Shown here piece by piece: positions 56,902 to 64,000 of a stretch of DNA of 64,000 bases. The translations under genes and the position numbers were made by a program. Every line of letters begins with the position of its first letter. Position 1 is the stretch's first letter. This DNA is from Burkholderiales bacterium (GTDB lineage: Bacteria > Pseudomonadota > Gammaproteobacteria > Burkholderiales > Burkholderiaceae), in the NCBI GenBank assembly GCA_021287185.1, contig JAJTAZ010000027.1:1-64000 (forward strand), written 5' to 3'. The notes under the pieces were generated by a model. The model saw only the letters and a program-made list of their open reading frames with translations. It was not told the DNA's origin and did no database searches.

Positions 56902-57492
56902 ATGACCGACCCAATGCAACTTTTATTACAACAAATTGTAGACAATACGGCGAGTGACGACTCGCTTTGGATTGCGGCAGTATCAGGTAGTGCAGCAATT
57001 TTAGGTGCTTTGGTTTCTGCGCTTTTCAGTTACTGCACTACAGAAAGAACAATAAAATTTCAAAATAAAATTGAGCATAAAAGGCTTAAAGCCACGATTA
57101 TTACAGCAGAGAGACTTCGATATCTTCAAGATCTGAGGACACTAGTAGCTGAGTTGTATACGCAAATGGACATGCAGTTATCGCATCTCCAAAGACCAGT
57201 AAATCCAACACAACAAACTCAGTATCAGCAGGTGTTAGATGATTTTTCAATGGAAATTATGAGTAAGTGCCATGCAATTTTTCCAATGCTCAATCGTGGC
57301 GAAGAAGATGAGAAAGAGTTACATGAAGCTCTTAATGAATCTCTAGCGTTAATGCAATCATATTTCGCACAAAAAACGCATGCCGCACTTGTAATAGATA
57401 TGGCATTGTATTCCGCTTTAAAAACACAAGCGTTTAATTCTCTAGAAGCAATTGGAATAAAAATATGGGCAAAAGTTCAGAGCCTAGAATAG
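56902..57492 (+). CDS. Hypothetical membrane-anchored protein with AT-rich codon use
   Basis: This 196-residue protein has a single hydrophobic segment (about residues 22-44) and a long helical, probably coiled-coil region after it ('ATIITAERLRYLQDLRTLVAELY', then charged helices). AGGAGG lies just upstream of the ATG, so it is probably expressed. I do not recognise the family. Its codons use more A and T than those of its neighbours, and it interrupts the thiamine island between thiD and cytX, which suggests acquisition by transfer. Confidence 0.65.
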   Translation: MTDPMQLLLQQIVDNTASDDSLWIAAVSGSAAILGALVSALFSYCTTERTIKFQNKIEHKRLKATIITAERLRYLQDLRTLVAELYTQMDMQLSHLQRPVNPTQQTQYQQVLDDFSMEIMSKCHAIFPMLNRGEEDEKELHEALNESLALMQSYFAQKTHAALVIDMALYSALKTQAFNSLEAIGIKIWAKVQSLE

Positions 57493-57576
57493 GACTATCG
57501 CTCAAGGACGTTCGCCCCAATCGGCGCATGCTTCACATTTTACGCGCTGTTTGTTGCGTCTGTTCTTTAGCCCGTA

Positions 57577-57638
57577 AGTTGGGGTGAACGGTTTTTGTGA
57601 ACCCCAACAACCACGGTATGCAAACATTGTTGGGGTTC
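57577..57638. repeat. Interleaved inverted repeats around GTTGGGGT
   Basis: A 12-bp perfect stem (GAACCCCAACAA 57599-57610, TTGTTGGGGTTC 57627-57638) overlaps an alternative stem between GTTGGGGT (57578-57585) and ACCCCAAC (57601-57608). The left and right GTTGGGG copies compete for the same central arm. No U-run follows on either strand. Confidence 0.5.
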
Positions 57639-57673
57639 GCGATGAAACCGCTCACCACCAACCTACATTTATA

Positions 57674-58939
57674 TCATTTTCTCACCAACCACCCCAAACC
57701 CAAACTCACCAATAAACTCGGTATCGCCGAGCCAAACTGCGGTGCGTAGTGGCTGCACAAATGAAACACGGCAATGCCGATGAGCCAAATCACGGCAGAT
57801 GGCATGTGAATGGCGTGTGCATTTGTGTATTCGTTCAATTTGGTTTTGAATGACAAACGCGCGATAATCACGCCATACAACGGCACAAAAACCGAACTGA
57901 GCATCAATAAAAAAGGTTCTAAACCGTGCATGTCCAAGAGCATGGCGCACAACACGGCGACTATTGCCAAGTATTTGCCCCAAGTGGCGATGTGGATGTT
58001 TGTGAACAAATGGTTGAGCGATACCGCACCTGAGTGCACATCGCCGTAGGCGTTGTCCATTTCATCCACGAGGATTAAGCCCAAGGCAATCAAGCCAAAT
58101 TGTGCGAGTAAAATGGCACTGACCAATCCGACATCGGGTGCGGTGGTGCTGACCACCAGTACGCCCAAGCCGTAGCACCAAATATTGGCAATCGCGTAGC
58201 CCAACCACGTGCCCTTAAACGCAGAAGTTCGGTGTGTGCCCAACTTGCCGTAGCGCGCATAATCCGCAACCAAAGGCAACCACGACACGGGCATGGCAAT
58301 TACCAAGTCAATCGCCGCGAGCGTGCTCATCTCGCCTGTACCTGTCCTGTGCCAAAACGCGCTCAAACCGCCATCGGCTTGAACCACGCGCAAAATGAAC
58401 TGCACCGATAACCATATCAGAGACAATACCACTAAAGGCAAGGCGTAATGTCCAATCACGCGACGTACCAGTTGAATCATTGAACTGGAAGCGAGTAAAA
58501 ACAACAAGCCACCAAAAAAAGCGGTCACCGCAAACGGCAACCAAGCGGCATTTAATCCAGTGGTTTGGCTGATGATGGCGGCAAACCCATCGCGCATGAT
58601 GACCAATTCAAACGCTGTCCAACCGAGCAGTTGAATGATATTAAGCACCACGGGCAGTTTGGCAAAGCCGCGGCCATAAGTCGCCTGCATCAAACCCGCG
58701 CTGGATAAGCCATGATTGCACCCGAGTTGTGCCACCCAAGCCAATAGGGCAGAACCCAACACAGAACCCACAACAATCGCCAGCAGGGCAGAGCGTGTGC
58801 CCAGTGCAGGCACGAGGTACGCGCCCATTTGCATGACCAGTAAGCCCACGCCGAGCGAAAACCACAGCGAAGCATGGTCGCGCAATGTGAAAATACGTTC
58901 AGAATTTAAAATAGCAGATGACGCTGACGCAGTGGTCAT
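57674..58939 (-). CDS. cytX: Putative hydroxymethylpyrimidine transporter (NCS1 family)
   Basis: CytX is a cytosine-permease-like inner-membrane protein, often under TPP riboswitches, thought to import HMP. The 421 residues have about twelve hydrophobic segments and NCS1 features such as 'LGWTAFELVIMRDGFAA', 'AIDLVIAMPVSWLPLVADYARYGK' and 'VDEMDNAYGDVHSGAVS'. It is downstream of its own TPP riboswitch and convergent with the thiMED operon. Confidence 0.92.
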   Translation of the reverse strand: MTTASASSAILNSERIFTLRDHASLWFSLGVGLLVMQMGAYLVPALGTRSALLAIVVGSVLGSALLAWVAQLGCNHGLSSAGLMQATYGRGFAKLPVVLNIIQLLGWTAFELVIMRDGFAAIISQTTGLNAAWLPFAVTAFFGGLLFLLASSSMIQLVRRVIGHYALPLVVLSLIWLSVQFILRVVQADGGLSAFWHRTGTGEMSTLAAIDLVIAMPVSWLPLVADYARYGKLGTHRTSAFKGTWLGYAIANIWCYGLGVLVVSTTAPDVGLVSAILLAQFGLIALGLILVDEMDNAYGDVHSGAVSLNHLFTNIHIATWGKYLAIVAVLCAMLLDMHGLEPFLLMLSSVFVPLYGVIIARLSFKTKLNEYTNAHAIHMPSAVIWLIGIAVFHLCSHYAPQFGSAIPSLLVSLGLGWLVRK

Positions 58940-58942
58940 AAT

Positions 58943-59030
58943 GAGTCCTTTCCTTCGCGGGCATTATCCCGACAGGTTCAAAGGGTATTTCTCAGATTGC
59001 ACCGCACCATGCGATGAACCACCCCCAAGA
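58943..59030 (-). ncRNA. TPP riboswitch controlling cytX
   Basis: Read on the minus strand: GGGGGTGGTTCATCGCATGG, CTGAGAAATACCC, TTTGAACCTGTCGGG and GCGAAGGAAAGGACTC before the cytX ATG. The layout is the same as that of the ykoE riboswitch, with the ribosome site in the last segment. Boundaries are approximate. Confidence 0.93.
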
Positions 59031-59191
59031 CATAAAGCGGCGACATTATGCAAAGGTCTGAGTTTAAAGTCAAATAAATGGGTTTGTTGTTTGACAGGCA
59101 TCACAATTATTTGAGGTGTGATGTCATCCCGATGGTGTGCTGGGGTGTTATGGGCACGCCGAATAATCGGTGTTTTGCTAAGGAGCAAATA

Positions 59192-59536
59192 ATGAGTGCG
59201 TTTAAAGATTTATTGCAACAAGCCGAAGCCTTATTGCGCCAAGCGACCAATGGCAGCCAAGGGCAAGCGAATGATTTGCGCCAAAATGCGCAAGACTTGC
59301 TAGAAAAAGTCAAAGCCAGCAGTCAGGTGTTGCAAGATGAAGCGGTGGGTAAAGCCAAGCAAGTGGGTGAGGCAACACAGAATTACGTCAAAGAAAACCC
59401 GTGGCAAGCCGTGGGCATTGCCGCGAGTTTGGGTTTGTTGCTCGGTGCGTTGATGAAAAAAGAGGGTGACGCAGATGATAAAGCATCGGCTGATCCAAAA
59501 GTGATTGAGGCGACACCACCGAGCACAGAAAACTAA
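59192..59536 (+). CDS. DUF883 family protein (ElaB/YqjD-like)
   Basis: The 114-residue protein has an amphipathic helical N-terminal part ('LLQQAEALLRQATNG', 'QDLLEKVKASSQ', 'AKQVGEATQNYVKE'), then a C-terminal membrane anchor 'NPWQAVGIAASLGLLLGALM' and an acidic tail. Relatives in E. coli (YqjD, ElaB, YgaM) tether ribosomes to the membrane in stationary phase. I chose ATG 59192 because AAGGAG is at 59180-59185. Confidence 0.88.
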   Translation: MSAFKDLLQQAEALLRQATNGSQGQANDLRQNAQDLLEKVKASSQVLQDEAVGKAKQVGEATQNYVKENPWQAVGIAASLGLLLGALMKKEGDADDKASADPKVIEATPPSTEN

Positions 59537-59565
59537 ACGCAGTTTCACGCACACCATCACAACAT

Positions 59566-59598
59566 CAAAAACAAGGACAAATTTTGCCCTTGTTTTTG
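59566..59598 (+). terminator. Terminator after the DUF883 gene
   Basis: An 11-bp stem (CAAAAACAAGG 59566-59576, CCTTGTTTTTG 59588-59598) with an 11-base loop carries a T-run inside its right arm. Confidence 0.75.
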
Positions 59599-59685
59599 TA
59601 TCTTGGCTGGCAACAATGGGCTGTTGGCTTGTATTTAGGGCGAAATCATCCTATGATGTTCGGACAAAAATTATAGGAGAGCACC

Positions 59686-60819
59686 ATGCCCATCATCACT
59701 CAAATCGAAGACCTACGCCGCTTGGCGCAAAAACGCGTACCACGGATGTTCTATGACTATGCCGATTCGGGCAGTTGGACTGAATCGACTTATCGAGCCA
59801 ATCAATCAGATTTTAATGACATCAAATTGCGCCAGCGCGTGGCGGTGGACATGACCAATCGAACCACAGCAACGACGATGGTGGGACAAACGGTATCTAT
59901 GCCCGTGGCACTTGCGCCCACAGGTTTGACGGGCATGCAACATGCGAACGGCGAAATTTTGGCAGCACGTGCGGCGCGCGAATTCGGTGTGCCGTTTACT
60001 TTGTCCACCATGAGCATTTGCTCGATTGAGGATGTGGCGGAGCACGCGGGTCAAGGGTTTTGGTTTCAGTTGTATATGATGAAAGACCGCACTTTTATGT
60101 CGCGCTTGATTGCGCGCGCCAAAGCCGCACAATGCGGCGCATTGGTTTTGACCTTGGATTTACAGATTTTGGGGCAACGTCATAAAGACATTGTGAACGG
60201 CTTATCTGCACCACCGAAATTAACCTTGAAAAATATGCTCAATATTGCCACAAAACCGCGTTGGGCTTTGGGTATGCTGGGTACAAAACGCCGTCAGTTT
60301 GGCAATATTGTCGGGCATGTCACGGGTGTGGATGATATGAGTTCGCTCTCGACTTGGACTGCTCAGCAGTTCGACCCATCGCTTAATTGGGACGATGTCG
60401 CGTGGGTAAAATCGCAATGGGACGGCAAACTCATTATCAAAGGTATTTTGGATGTGGAGGATGCGCGTTTGGCAGCTGCTTCGGGCGCGGATGCTTTGGT
60501 GGTGAGCAACCACGGCGGACGACAACTCGATGGCGCGGAATCCAGCATACGGGTTTTGCCAAAAATTGTTGATGCGGTGGGTGACACAATAGAAATTCAC
60601 ATGGACAGCGGCATACGCAGTGGGCAAGATGTCCTCAAAGCACGGGCTTTGGGTGCGCGCGGTGTTTATATTGGGCGTGCATTTTTGTATGGTCTGGGTG
60701 CGATGGGGCAGGCTGGGGTACGCACTGCTTTAGAGATTATCCACAAAGAATTGGATGTGACGATGGCATTGTGCGGACACCGAGACATTGAAAATGTGGG
60801 GCGAGATATCTTGGTTTGA
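59686..60819 (+). CDS. lldD: L-lactate dehydrogenase (FMN, quinone-dependent)
   Basis: LldD oxidises L-lactate to pyruvate at the inner membrane. The 377-residue FMN protein has 'VPRMFYDYADSGSWTE', 'PVALAPTGLTGMQHANGE', 'FQLYMMKDR', the catalytic His in 'VVSNHGGRQLDG' and 'DSGIRSGQDVLKARALGA'. A GGAG ribosome site is just upstream. It belongs to the alpha-hydroxy-acid oxidase family; lactate is the likely substrate from overall similarity, though mandelate or glycolate relatives exist. Confidence 0.93.
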   Translation: MPIITQIEDLRRLAQKRVPRMFYDYADSGSWTESTYRANQSDFNDIKLRQRVAVDMTNRTTATTMVGQTVSMPVALAPTGLTGMQHANGEILAARAAREFGVPFTLSTMSICSIEDVAEHAGQGFWFQLYMMKDRTFMSRLIARAKAAQCGALVLTLDLQILGQRHKDIVNGLSAPPKLTLKNMLNIATKPRWALGMLGTKRRQFGNIVGHVTGVDDMSSLSTWTAQQFDPSLNWDDVAWVKSQWDGKLIIKGILDVEDARLAAASGADALVVSNHGGRQLDGAESSIRVLPKIVDAVGDTIEIHMDSGIRSGQDVLKARALGARGVYIGRAFLYGLGAMGQAGVRTALEIIHKELDVTMALCGHRDIENVGRDILV

Positions 60820-60895
60820 CTTTGGGGTGAACAGCCATCCAGCCACTTTCATGTCTGATGGGGTCTCATTAAAGTATCGTTTGTGATGAAACTCA

Positions 60896-60986
60896 TGGCG
60901 GAGAGGAAGGGATTCGAACCCTCGATACGCTATAAACGTATACACGCTTTCCAGGCGTGCGACTTCAACCACTCATCCACCTCTCC
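60896..60986 (-). tRNA. tRNA-Ser (GGA)
   Basis: Read on the minus strand the acceptor arm GGAGAGG pairs with CCTCTCC before G-CCA. The anticodon stem CACGC/GCGTG encloses a CTGGAAA loop, so the anticodon is GGA, and there is a long variable arm as in serine tRNAs. The T-loop GGTTCGAATCC is present. CCA is encoded. Confidence 0.96.
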
Positions 60987-61010
60987 GTTTTGACATCCGC
61001 TGCGCTATTT

Positions 61011-61084
61011 TGGAGCGGGTGAAGGGGATCGAACCCTCGTCTAAAGCTTGGGAAGCTTTCGTTCTACCATTGAACTACACCCGC
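61011..61084 (-). tRNA. tRNA-Gly (CCC)
   Basis: Read on the minus strand: acceptor GCGGGTG/CACCCGC, anticodon stem AAAGC/GCTTT around TTCCCAA, so the anticodon is CCC, T-loop GGTTCGATCC and encoded CCA. It lies 24 bp from tRNA-Ser. Confidence 0.95.
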
Positions 61085-61161
61085 TACGTTGTGCACAGCG
61101 GTTGGCATTATAGCGATGTTGCGTGAATTTTGTTTGGGTTTTGCTTGAATATGATGTGCAT

Positions 61162-61614
61162 TTATTTGTGGTTGATTTGGCTTATTACGCGCTGTTTCTC
61201 GCGTTGCCATTCACGGTCTTTTTCGGCGTGACGTTTGTCATATTCGGCTTTACCGCGCGCCAGTGCAATTTCACATTTGATTTTGCCACGGGTGTAGTGT
61301 AAATCCAATGGGACGAGTGTGAAGCCGCGTTGCTCCACCTTGCCGATGAGGCGTGAAATTTCATCGGCTTTGAGCAGCAGTTTTCGCGTTCGAGTTGGAT
61401 CAGGGTTGACATGGGTCGAGGCTGAAAGCAGTGGGCTGATGTGTCCACCGAGTAACCACAACTCGCCATCACGCACGATGACGTAGGTGTCTTTGAGTTG
61501 CACGCGGCCTGCGCGTATGGCTTTGACTTCCCAGCCGCTCAGGACAATCCCTGCTTCGTATTTTTCTTCGATGAAGTAGTCGTGATAGGCTTTTTTGTTT
61601 TGTGTGATGCTCAT
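61162..61614 (-). CDS. smpB: SsrA-binding protein SmpB
   Basis: SmpB binds tmRNA and brings it to stalled ribosomes (trans-translation). The 150 residues contain '[31 protein letters not shown]' in parts, '[22 protein letters not shown]' and the basic C-terminal tail. The first ATG (61614) gives the usual length. It is divergent from ratA, the conserved arrangement. tmRNA itself is not in the window. Confidence 0.96.
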   Translation of the reverse strand: MSITQNKKAYHDYFIEEKYEAGIVLSGWEVKAIRAGRVQLKDTYVIVRDGELWLLGGHISPLLSASTHVNPDPTRTRKLLLKADEISRLIGKVEQRGFTLVPLDLHYTRGKIKCEIALARGKAEYDKRHAEKDREWQREKQRVISQINHK

Positions 61615-61694
61615 GGCGTTGATGGTCTTTGAGTGGTCTTTTACGGGGGTATCCGTTACAATGCTTACTATTCACATTGTATCAAAGTTTAGCC

Positions 61695-62147
61695 ATGCCT
61701 CGTGTTCATAAAACCGTTGTCCTTCCTTATTCGCAGCAGCAAATGTATGATTTGGTCGATCGGGTCGAAAACTATCCGCAGTTTTTGCCGTGGTGTGGTG
61801 GTGTGGTTGTCCATCAGCGCACCGAAACCACTTTGGACACCACGATTAAAATGGCATTCAAAGGATTCAACCAGTCTTTTCGTACCAGCAATCAAAATAC
61901 GCCACCCTCTGCCATGACCATGCGCTTTAAAGATGGGCCATTTAAACATTTAATCGGTCAGTGGACATTTGAACCTATCGCTCTGTCAAATGCTTTGGCT
62001 GATGGTCAAGGGGTACGCGTGGTGTTTGATTTGGATTATGAGTTTTCCAATAAACTGTTTGCGCTGGCAATCGGCCCTGTATTCGGGATGGTGGCACAAA
62101 CCTTTATGGATGAGTTTGTCAAACAAGCCAAGGTGTTGTATGGTTGA
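61695..62147 (+). CDS. ratA: RatA, START-domain ribosome-association toxin/coenzyme Q-binding protein
   Basis: The 150-residue START/polyketide-cyclase-like protein has 'VVLPYSQQQMYDLVDRVENYPQFLPWC' in parts and 'FDLDYEFSNKLFALAIGPVFG'. In E. coli RatA blocks association of ribosomal subunits; homologues help coenzyme Q function (COQ10-like). I chose ATG 61695 (150 residues); the frame extends to 61629. It overlaps ratB by 8 bp. Confidence 0.93.
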   Translation: MPRVHKTVVLPYSQQQMYDLVDRVENYPQFLPWCGGVVVHQRTETTLDTTIKMAFKGFNQSFRTSNQNTPPSAMTMRFKDGPFKHLIGQWTFEPIALSNALADGQGVRVVFDLDYEFSNKLFALAIGPVFGMVAQTFMDEFVKQAKVLYG

Positions 62148-62475
62148 TGCCCCCCCCATCAATGTCTCTGTGGTGTATGCGCATACGGATGGTACTTGGT
62201 TCACCGCAGACTGCGTTCTACCTCACGGTGCGACCTTGGCCGATGCGGTACGCACGAGTGGTATTTTGTCCGCGTATCCTGATTGGCAATTAGAGCATTT
62301 GCATGTGGGTATTTACGGGCATCGTCGTCCATTAGAAGCGATTTTGCATGAAAATGACCGTGTGGAAATCTACCGTCCTTTGAAAATAGACCCAAAAGAT
62401 AGAAGAAGAGTTAAAGTCAATAGCATACGTGATGCAAGAAAATGGCGACAATTAAATAAAAATAACCCCAAATAG
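62140..62475 (+). CDS. ratB: RatB/RnfH family protein
   Basis: The 111-residue ubiquitin-like-fold protein has 'VSVVYAHTDGTWFTADCVLPHGATLADAVRTSG' in parts and 'VGIYGHRRPLEAILHENDRVEIYRPLKIDPKDRRR', strong RnfH signatures. It is coupled to ratA by an 8-base overlap. Its function is not firmly established; it is often called the RatA partner, but antitoxin function was not shown. The C-terminus is Lys/Arg-rich. Confidence 0.9.
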   Translation: MVDAPPINVSVVYAHTDGTWFTADCVLPHGATLADAVRTSGILSAYPDWQLEHLHVGIYGHRRPLEAILHENDRVEIYRPLKIDPKDRRRVKVNSIRDARKWRQLNKNNPK

Positions 62476-62509
62476 CCATCTCTCTGGATAAAAAGCGAAC
62501 GACCGTATT

Positions 62510-62537
62510 TTGATTATTGCTGCCTTGCGCGTACAAT
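62510..62537 (+). promoter_or_regulatory. Predicted fabH promoter with upstream TetR-like half site
   Basis: TTGATT (62510-62515) and TACAAT (62532-62537) are 16 bp apart, 60 bp before the first fabH. Just upstream, GAACGACCGT (62497-62506) matches ten of the twelve bases of the palindrome before the ETF-QO gene, read on the other strand. Confidence 0.45.
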
Positions 62538-62597
62538 GGCGCATCCTGCTCGACTCCACAACGACTATAAGAGCATTAACCCACTGTGAGGCAAAAT

Positions 62598-63569
62598 ATG
62601 TATTCAAGAATTATTGGTACGGGAAGTTATTTACCCAATGAAGCGGTTACGAATGATGAGTTGGCAGCGCGTTTGGCAAAAGATGGCGTAGAAACTTCAG
62701 ATGAATGGATACGTTCGCGTACAGGAATAGAGCAACGTTACCTCGCCAGTCCCAATCAAACCAGCAGCGATTTGGCACTGTTTGCTGCACAAAATGCTTT
62801 GGAAATGGCGGAGGTTTTGCCCAGCGAAATCGACTTAATCATCGTGGCCACCACTTCGCCAGACATGACTTTTCCCAGTACCGCGTGTTTGCTACAAGCG
62901 AAAATCGGCGCGGACAACGCGGCAGCGTTTGATGTCCAAGCCGTGTGTAGTGGATTTGTGTACGCTCTGACCACAGCGGATGCGATGGTGCGTGCGGGTC
63001 AAGCCAAGAAAGCTTTGGTGGTTGGCTCGGAAGTATTCTCGCGCATGTTGGATTGGAAAGATCGCACTTCGTGCGTGTTGTTTGGCGATGGTGCGGGCGC
63101 GGTGGTTTTAGAGGCTTCGGAGGAAGCGGGCATCCTCGCTTCACGCATCCATTCAAACGGACGTTTGAGTTCTATTCTGAATGTATCCAGTTCGATTCAG
63201 GGCGGCAAAGTGGTTGGTAACCCGTTCATGTATATGGATGGGCAAGCGGTATTTAAAAATGCCGTGAGTGCACTCGGTGATGTGGCGCAAGAAGTGTTGG
63301 ACGCGGCGAATATGAATGCTGAGCAACTCGATTGGTTGATTCCGCATCAAGCGAATTTGCGCATCATCGCTGCCACTGCCAAACGTTTGGATTTTCCTAT
63401 GGATAAGGTGGTCGTTACCGTCAACCAACATGGCAATACCTCAGCGGCTTCTGTGCCTTTGGCGTTTGATACGGCTGTTCGCGATGGTCGCATCACCAAA
63501 GGACAAACCGTTTTGGTACAGGGTGTGGGCGGCGGATTTACTTGGGGTGCCAACCTATTTCGGTTCTAA
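62598..63569 (+). CDS. fabH: 3-oxoacyl-ACP synthase III (first tandem copy)
   Basis: FabH starts fatty-acid synthesis by condensing acetyl-CoA with malonyl-ACP. The 323 residues have catalytic Cys in '[14 protein letters not shown]', His in '[12 protein letters not shown]' and Asn in 'QHGNTSAAS'. I chose ATG 62598, preceded by GAGG; the frame extends to 62586. In most relatives fabH sits in plsX-fabH-fabD, but here it follows ratB and precedes a second fabH. Confidence 0.93.
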   Translation: MYSRIIGTGSYLPNEAVTNDELAARLAKDGVETSDEWIRSRTGIEQRYLASPNQTSSDLALFAAQNALEMAEVLPSEIDLIIVATTSPDMTFPSTACLLQAKIGADNAAAFDVQAVCSGFVYALTTADAMVRAGQAKKALVVGSEVFSRMLDWKDRTSCVLFGDGAGAVVLEASEEAGILASRIHSNGRLSSILNVSSSIQGGKVVGNPFMYMDGQAVFKNAVSALGDVAQEVLDAANMNAEQLDWLIPHQANLRIIAATAKRLDFPMDKVVVTVNQHGNTSAASVPLAFDTAVRDGRITKGQTVLVQGVGGGFTWGANLFRF

Positions 63570-63633
63570 AAGAGGCTGTGCTGAGGTACAATACGGCGGT
63601 ATTTATTCACACAACCCTTGAATGGAATCCAAC

Positions 63634-64000
63634 ATGAATCAAACTCAAAAAACTTTTGCCAAAGTCGTTGGTACGGGACGTTATTTACCCAATGCACCGA
63701 TTGGCAACGCCGAATTGGTGGCGCGTATGGCTGCCAAAGGCGTCGAAACTTCGGACGAATGGATCCGTGAGCGTTCGGGTATTACCCAACGTTATTGGGC
63801 CAATGACGACCAACCTGTGAGTGTTTTGGCGGAGTTTGCAGCGCGTCAGGCTTTAGAAGCGGCAGGTATGGGAGCAGATGAGTTGGACTTTATCATCATT
63901 GGCTCGTCAACCCCCGATATGATTTTTCCTTCAGCGGCCTGTTTGTTGCAATCGAAATTGGGTGCGAAAAATGCCGCCGCTTTGGATGTGCAGGCGGCGT
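63634..64000 (+). CDS. 3-oxoacyl-ACP synthase III-like protein (second tandem copy, 3' end missing)
   Basis: From ATG 63634 the frame is open to the window edge (122 codons). It aligns with the first fabH: 'VVGTGRYLPNAPIGN', '[19 protein letters not shown]', 'SSTPDMIFPSAACLLQSKLGA' and 'LDVQAA', just before the catalytic Cys position, which is beyond the window. Roughly half the residues match the first copy, so it is an older paralogue. 5' ribosome site is weak (GGAATCC). Confidence 0.85.
   Translation, partial: MNQTQKTFAKVVGTGRYLPNAPIGNAELVARMAAKGVETSDEWIRERSGITQRYWANDDQPVSVLAEFAARQALEAAGMGADELDFIIIGSSTPDMIFPSAACLLQSKLGAKNAAALDVQAA

Noticed and set aside
57599-57638. Simple terminator of cytX
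   Set aside because: No U-run follows on the minus strand; the repeats are more complex than a terminator.
62598-64000. OleA-type or polyketide synthases
   Set aside because: The first copy has the full FabH residues (Cys, [15 protein letters not shown]); the second starts the same way.
1-64000. CRISPR arrays, prophage or toxin-antitoxin cassettes
   Set aside because: I saw no regularly spaced direct repeats, phage structural genes or cas genes. RatA is called a toxin, but the ratA-ratB pair is a conserved chromosomal locus, not a mobile cassette.

Overview
The window looks like the chromosome of a Gram-negative betaproteobacterium, most likely of the Burkholderiales. The reasons are the alkA-like/accA/tilS neighbourhood, a darP/pmbA pair in divergent orientation, smpB divergent from ratA-ratB, EarP, DUF1841, a GmhB next to glyS, NodT-type outer-membrane lipoproteins, and moderate GC content with AT-rich intergenic spacers. 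Nearly all of the sequence is coding. There is no rRNA and no CRISPR array; two tRNA genes (Ser-GGA, Gly-CCC) lie near the right end. Species cannot be named from the sequence alone.

Layout. 1-1.2 kb: the end of an insertion sequence abuts a hybrid sensor kinase that has lost everything before its H-box. 1.4-2.8 kb: a solitary form II RuBisCO. 2.9-12 kb: housekeeping genes (DNA glycosylase, accA, tilS, rsfS, two glutathione transferases, uvrD) and a polyphosphate kinase 2 with a long basic N-terminal extension. 12-18 kb: tatD, an aldehyde dehydrogenase, a thiolase, an EamA transporter, rimO and an acyl-CoA-binding protein. 18-24.5 kb: an FtsB-like protein, hslO, earP, then a small alpha/beta hydrolase followed by an 851-residue fusion of an alpha/beta hydrolase and an acyl-adenylate-forming enzyme.

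24.5-38.3 kb is a multidrug-efflux region: macA-macB plus a NodT-type outer-membrane lipoprotein on the minus strand, an AcrR-type TetR repressor, and acrA-acrB plus a second NodT-type lipoprotein on the plus strand. It contains a good AcrR-like palindrome and a 12-base element shared by both pump promoters. 38.5-53 kb: ETF-ubiquinone oxidoreductase, small conserved proteins, rsmE, glyS, a GmhB-like protein with a substituted catalytic nucleophile, a metallo-beta-lactamase-fold hydrolase, a HugZ-like protein, darP/pmbA and azlCD.

51-59 kb is a thiamine salvage island: ykoE-ykoD-ykoC (ECF importer for hydroxymethylpyrimidine), thiM-thiE-thiD, and cytX (a second pyrimidine importer), controlled by three separate TPP riboswitches. 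59-64 kb: a DUF883 protein, L-lactate dehydrogenase, the tRNAs, smpB, ratA-ratB and two tandem fabH paralogues, the second cut by the window edge.

The most unusual points are the GmhB-like protein lacking its nucleophilic Asp, the hydrolase/adenylate-ligase fusion with an atypical nucleotide-binding loop, the lone RuBisCO behind a broken kinase, and the regulatory palindromes in the efflux and fatty-acid genes. I saw no multi-gene cassette that I could defend as an entirely new system.
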